Positions 63,439 to 64,000 of a DNA stretch of 64,000 nucleotides are shown piece after piece (position 1 is the first letter of the stretch; each line of letters opens with the position of its first letter). The translations under genes were made by a program, and so were the position numbers. This stretch comes from Lysobacterales bacterium (GTDB taxonomy: Bacteria > Pseudomonadota > Gammaproteobacteria > Xanthomonadales > SZUA-38): positions 53,026 to 117,025 of the forward strand of contig JANQOZ010000122.1 in NCBI GenBank assembly GCA_028285525.1, in the 5' to 3' direction. A model generated the notes under the pieces. The model did not search any database. It saw nothing but the letters and a program-made list of their open reading frames with translations, and was not told the origin of the DNA.

Positions 63439-63467
63439 AGTGCTCTACCAGGCTGAGCTACACTCCG
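63391..63467 (-). tRNA. tRNA-Pro (anticodon CGG)
   Basis: A 77-nt gene on the minus strand with a full cloverleaf: 7-bp acceptor stem CGGAGTG/CACTCCG, D-arm GCTC/GAGC, anticodon stem CTGCC/GGCAG with loop TTCGGGA, T-arm with TTCGAAT, and an encoded CCA. The anticodon CGG reads the proline codon CCG. The element sits at its 3' end and restores that end, so the gene remains whole. The T-stem has one G-U pair that the displaced left fragment does not have. Confidence 0.96.
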
Positions 63468-63550
63468 ACCGATGTTGCCTAGAGAGCCTGGCGGCCCTCA
63501 CGCGGGAGCGGAATTGTACGTTACGGGCTTACCGCGGTGCAATGGGGCGC

Positions 63551-63556
63551 TATACT
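63551..63556 (+). promoter_or_regulatory. Possible -10 box for the transpeptidase gene
   Basis: TATACT lies 29 nt before the GTG at 63585, a reasonable spacing. The matching -35 is weak (CTTACC at 63528-63533, 17-nt spacer). Confidence 0.4.
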
Positions 63557-63584
63557 CGCGGCCTTTTCGAAACCTGACCCCGAA

Positions 63585-64000
63585 GTGACCCACTCAACAG
63601 GAATTTCGGCCAGCTCCCAGTTGGCGGCCGGCGCGGCCGTTCGGCTGGTGGAGCAGGGCGGAAATGCGGTTGACGCCGCCATCGGTGCAGCGCTGATTTC
63701 GGCCATTTCCGAGCCGGGAATGGTCGCGCTCGGTTCCGGTGGCTACATTGTGGTGTGGCCGCCGGATGGGCCGCCTGTTTCGATCGACGGCGGCGTCGAA
63801 ATGCCGGGTCGCGGGCTGCCGCCGGAGCGCTTTGGGCGCGGCGCGGAGAAGGTCCACCTCGGCTATATCGGCGGCTGTGAAGCGCTGGTGGGTGCCGGCA
63901 CCGTCGCCACGCCTGGCGCCCTGGCCGGGTTTGCTGAGGCGTCACGTCGGTACGGAGCGCTGCCGTGGCGAGAACTTATCCAGCCCGCGGTTGAGCTGGT
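63585..64000 (+). CDS. Gamma-glutamyltranspeptidase family protein, partial
   Basis: The first 138 codons of a gene that runs off the window. Starting with GTG at 63585, it reads ISASSQLAAGAAVRLVEQGG and NAVDAAIGAALISAISEPGM, the opening helix of the Ntn-hydrolase precursor family, then GSGGYIVVWPP, GVEMPGRG and TVATPGALAGFAEA with RYGALPWRELIQPAVEL. Family members cleave or transfer gamma-glutamyl groups, classically from glutathione, after self-cleavage. No signal peptide is present, so this copy looks cytoplasmic; a longer start was not seen because the tRNA lies just upstream. The catalytic Thr lies beyond the edge. Confidence 0.9.
   Translation, partial: MTHSTGISASSQLAAGAAVRLVEQGGNAVDAAIGAALISAISEPGMVALGSGGYIVVWPPDGPPVSIDGGVEMPGRGLPPERFGRGAEKVHLGYIGGCEALVGAGTVATPGALAGFAEASRRYGALPWRELIQPAVEL

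Noticed and set aside
1..64000. CRISPR arrays, insertion sequences, rRNA
   Set aside because: No regularly spaced repeat array, transposase or rRNA sequence was found on either strand.

Overview
The window looks like about 64 kb of chromosome from a Gram-negative gammaproteobacterium. The evidence is a GC-rich coding style, Sec and Tat signal peptides, HEAT/TPR-rich ECF sigma operons, and several secreted proteins carrying a short F-x-D-G-F-E-type tag that I associate with Xanthomonadales/Wenzhouxiangella-like bacteria. The taxonomic call is inference; the window contains no rRNA.

Chromosomal left part (1-46,522): a truncated family-4 glycosyltransferase, a tagged beta-rich protein and a divergent radical SAM/SPASM enzyme. 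A phosphoketolase-acetate kinase operon follows, divergent from a P-type cation ATPase. Next come an amidohydrolase and a GerW/DUF2953 pair with a tiny translationally coupled third gene. An ECF sigma factor, zinc-finger anti-sigma factor and two HEAT-repeat proteins form one operon. A two-subunit molybdenum hydroxylase, an alpha/beta hydrolase, an amidase and several exported proteins follow. An HxlR regulator lies divergent from a flavin-dependent acyl-CoA-dehydrogenase-like enzyme. A PD40 beta-propeller protein precedes a second regulatory operon, an ECF-like sigma factor with a Ser/Thr kinase and a 1,864-aa RHS-repeat surface protein. The part ends with a multihaem c-type cytochrome-like protein, small exported proteins, a hydrolase/TetR pair, a GlxA-type regulator with its Tat-exported DJ-1 paralogue, and a SUKH-like protein.

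Integrated element (46,523-63,438): a tyrosine integrase lies next to a 48-bp copy of the 3' part of a tRNA-Pro gene. The intact tRNA-Pro(CGG) stands about 16.9 kb away and contains the second copy. Inside are an AlpA-like excisionase, small overlapping early genes, a highly structured non-coding stretch, a block of exported or membrane proteins (two with phage tail-collar-type domains), a terminase small subunit overlapping a virion-type protein, and an accessory zone with HEPN-like and PD-(D/E)XK-like genes. Four overlapping small genes run leftward from the right end. No large terminase, portal, capsid or tail genes are visible, so it resembles a phage satellite or a heavily reduced prophage with unusual envelope cargo.

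The chromosome resumes with the tRNA and the start of a gamma-glutamyltranspeptidase-family gene that runs off the right edge.
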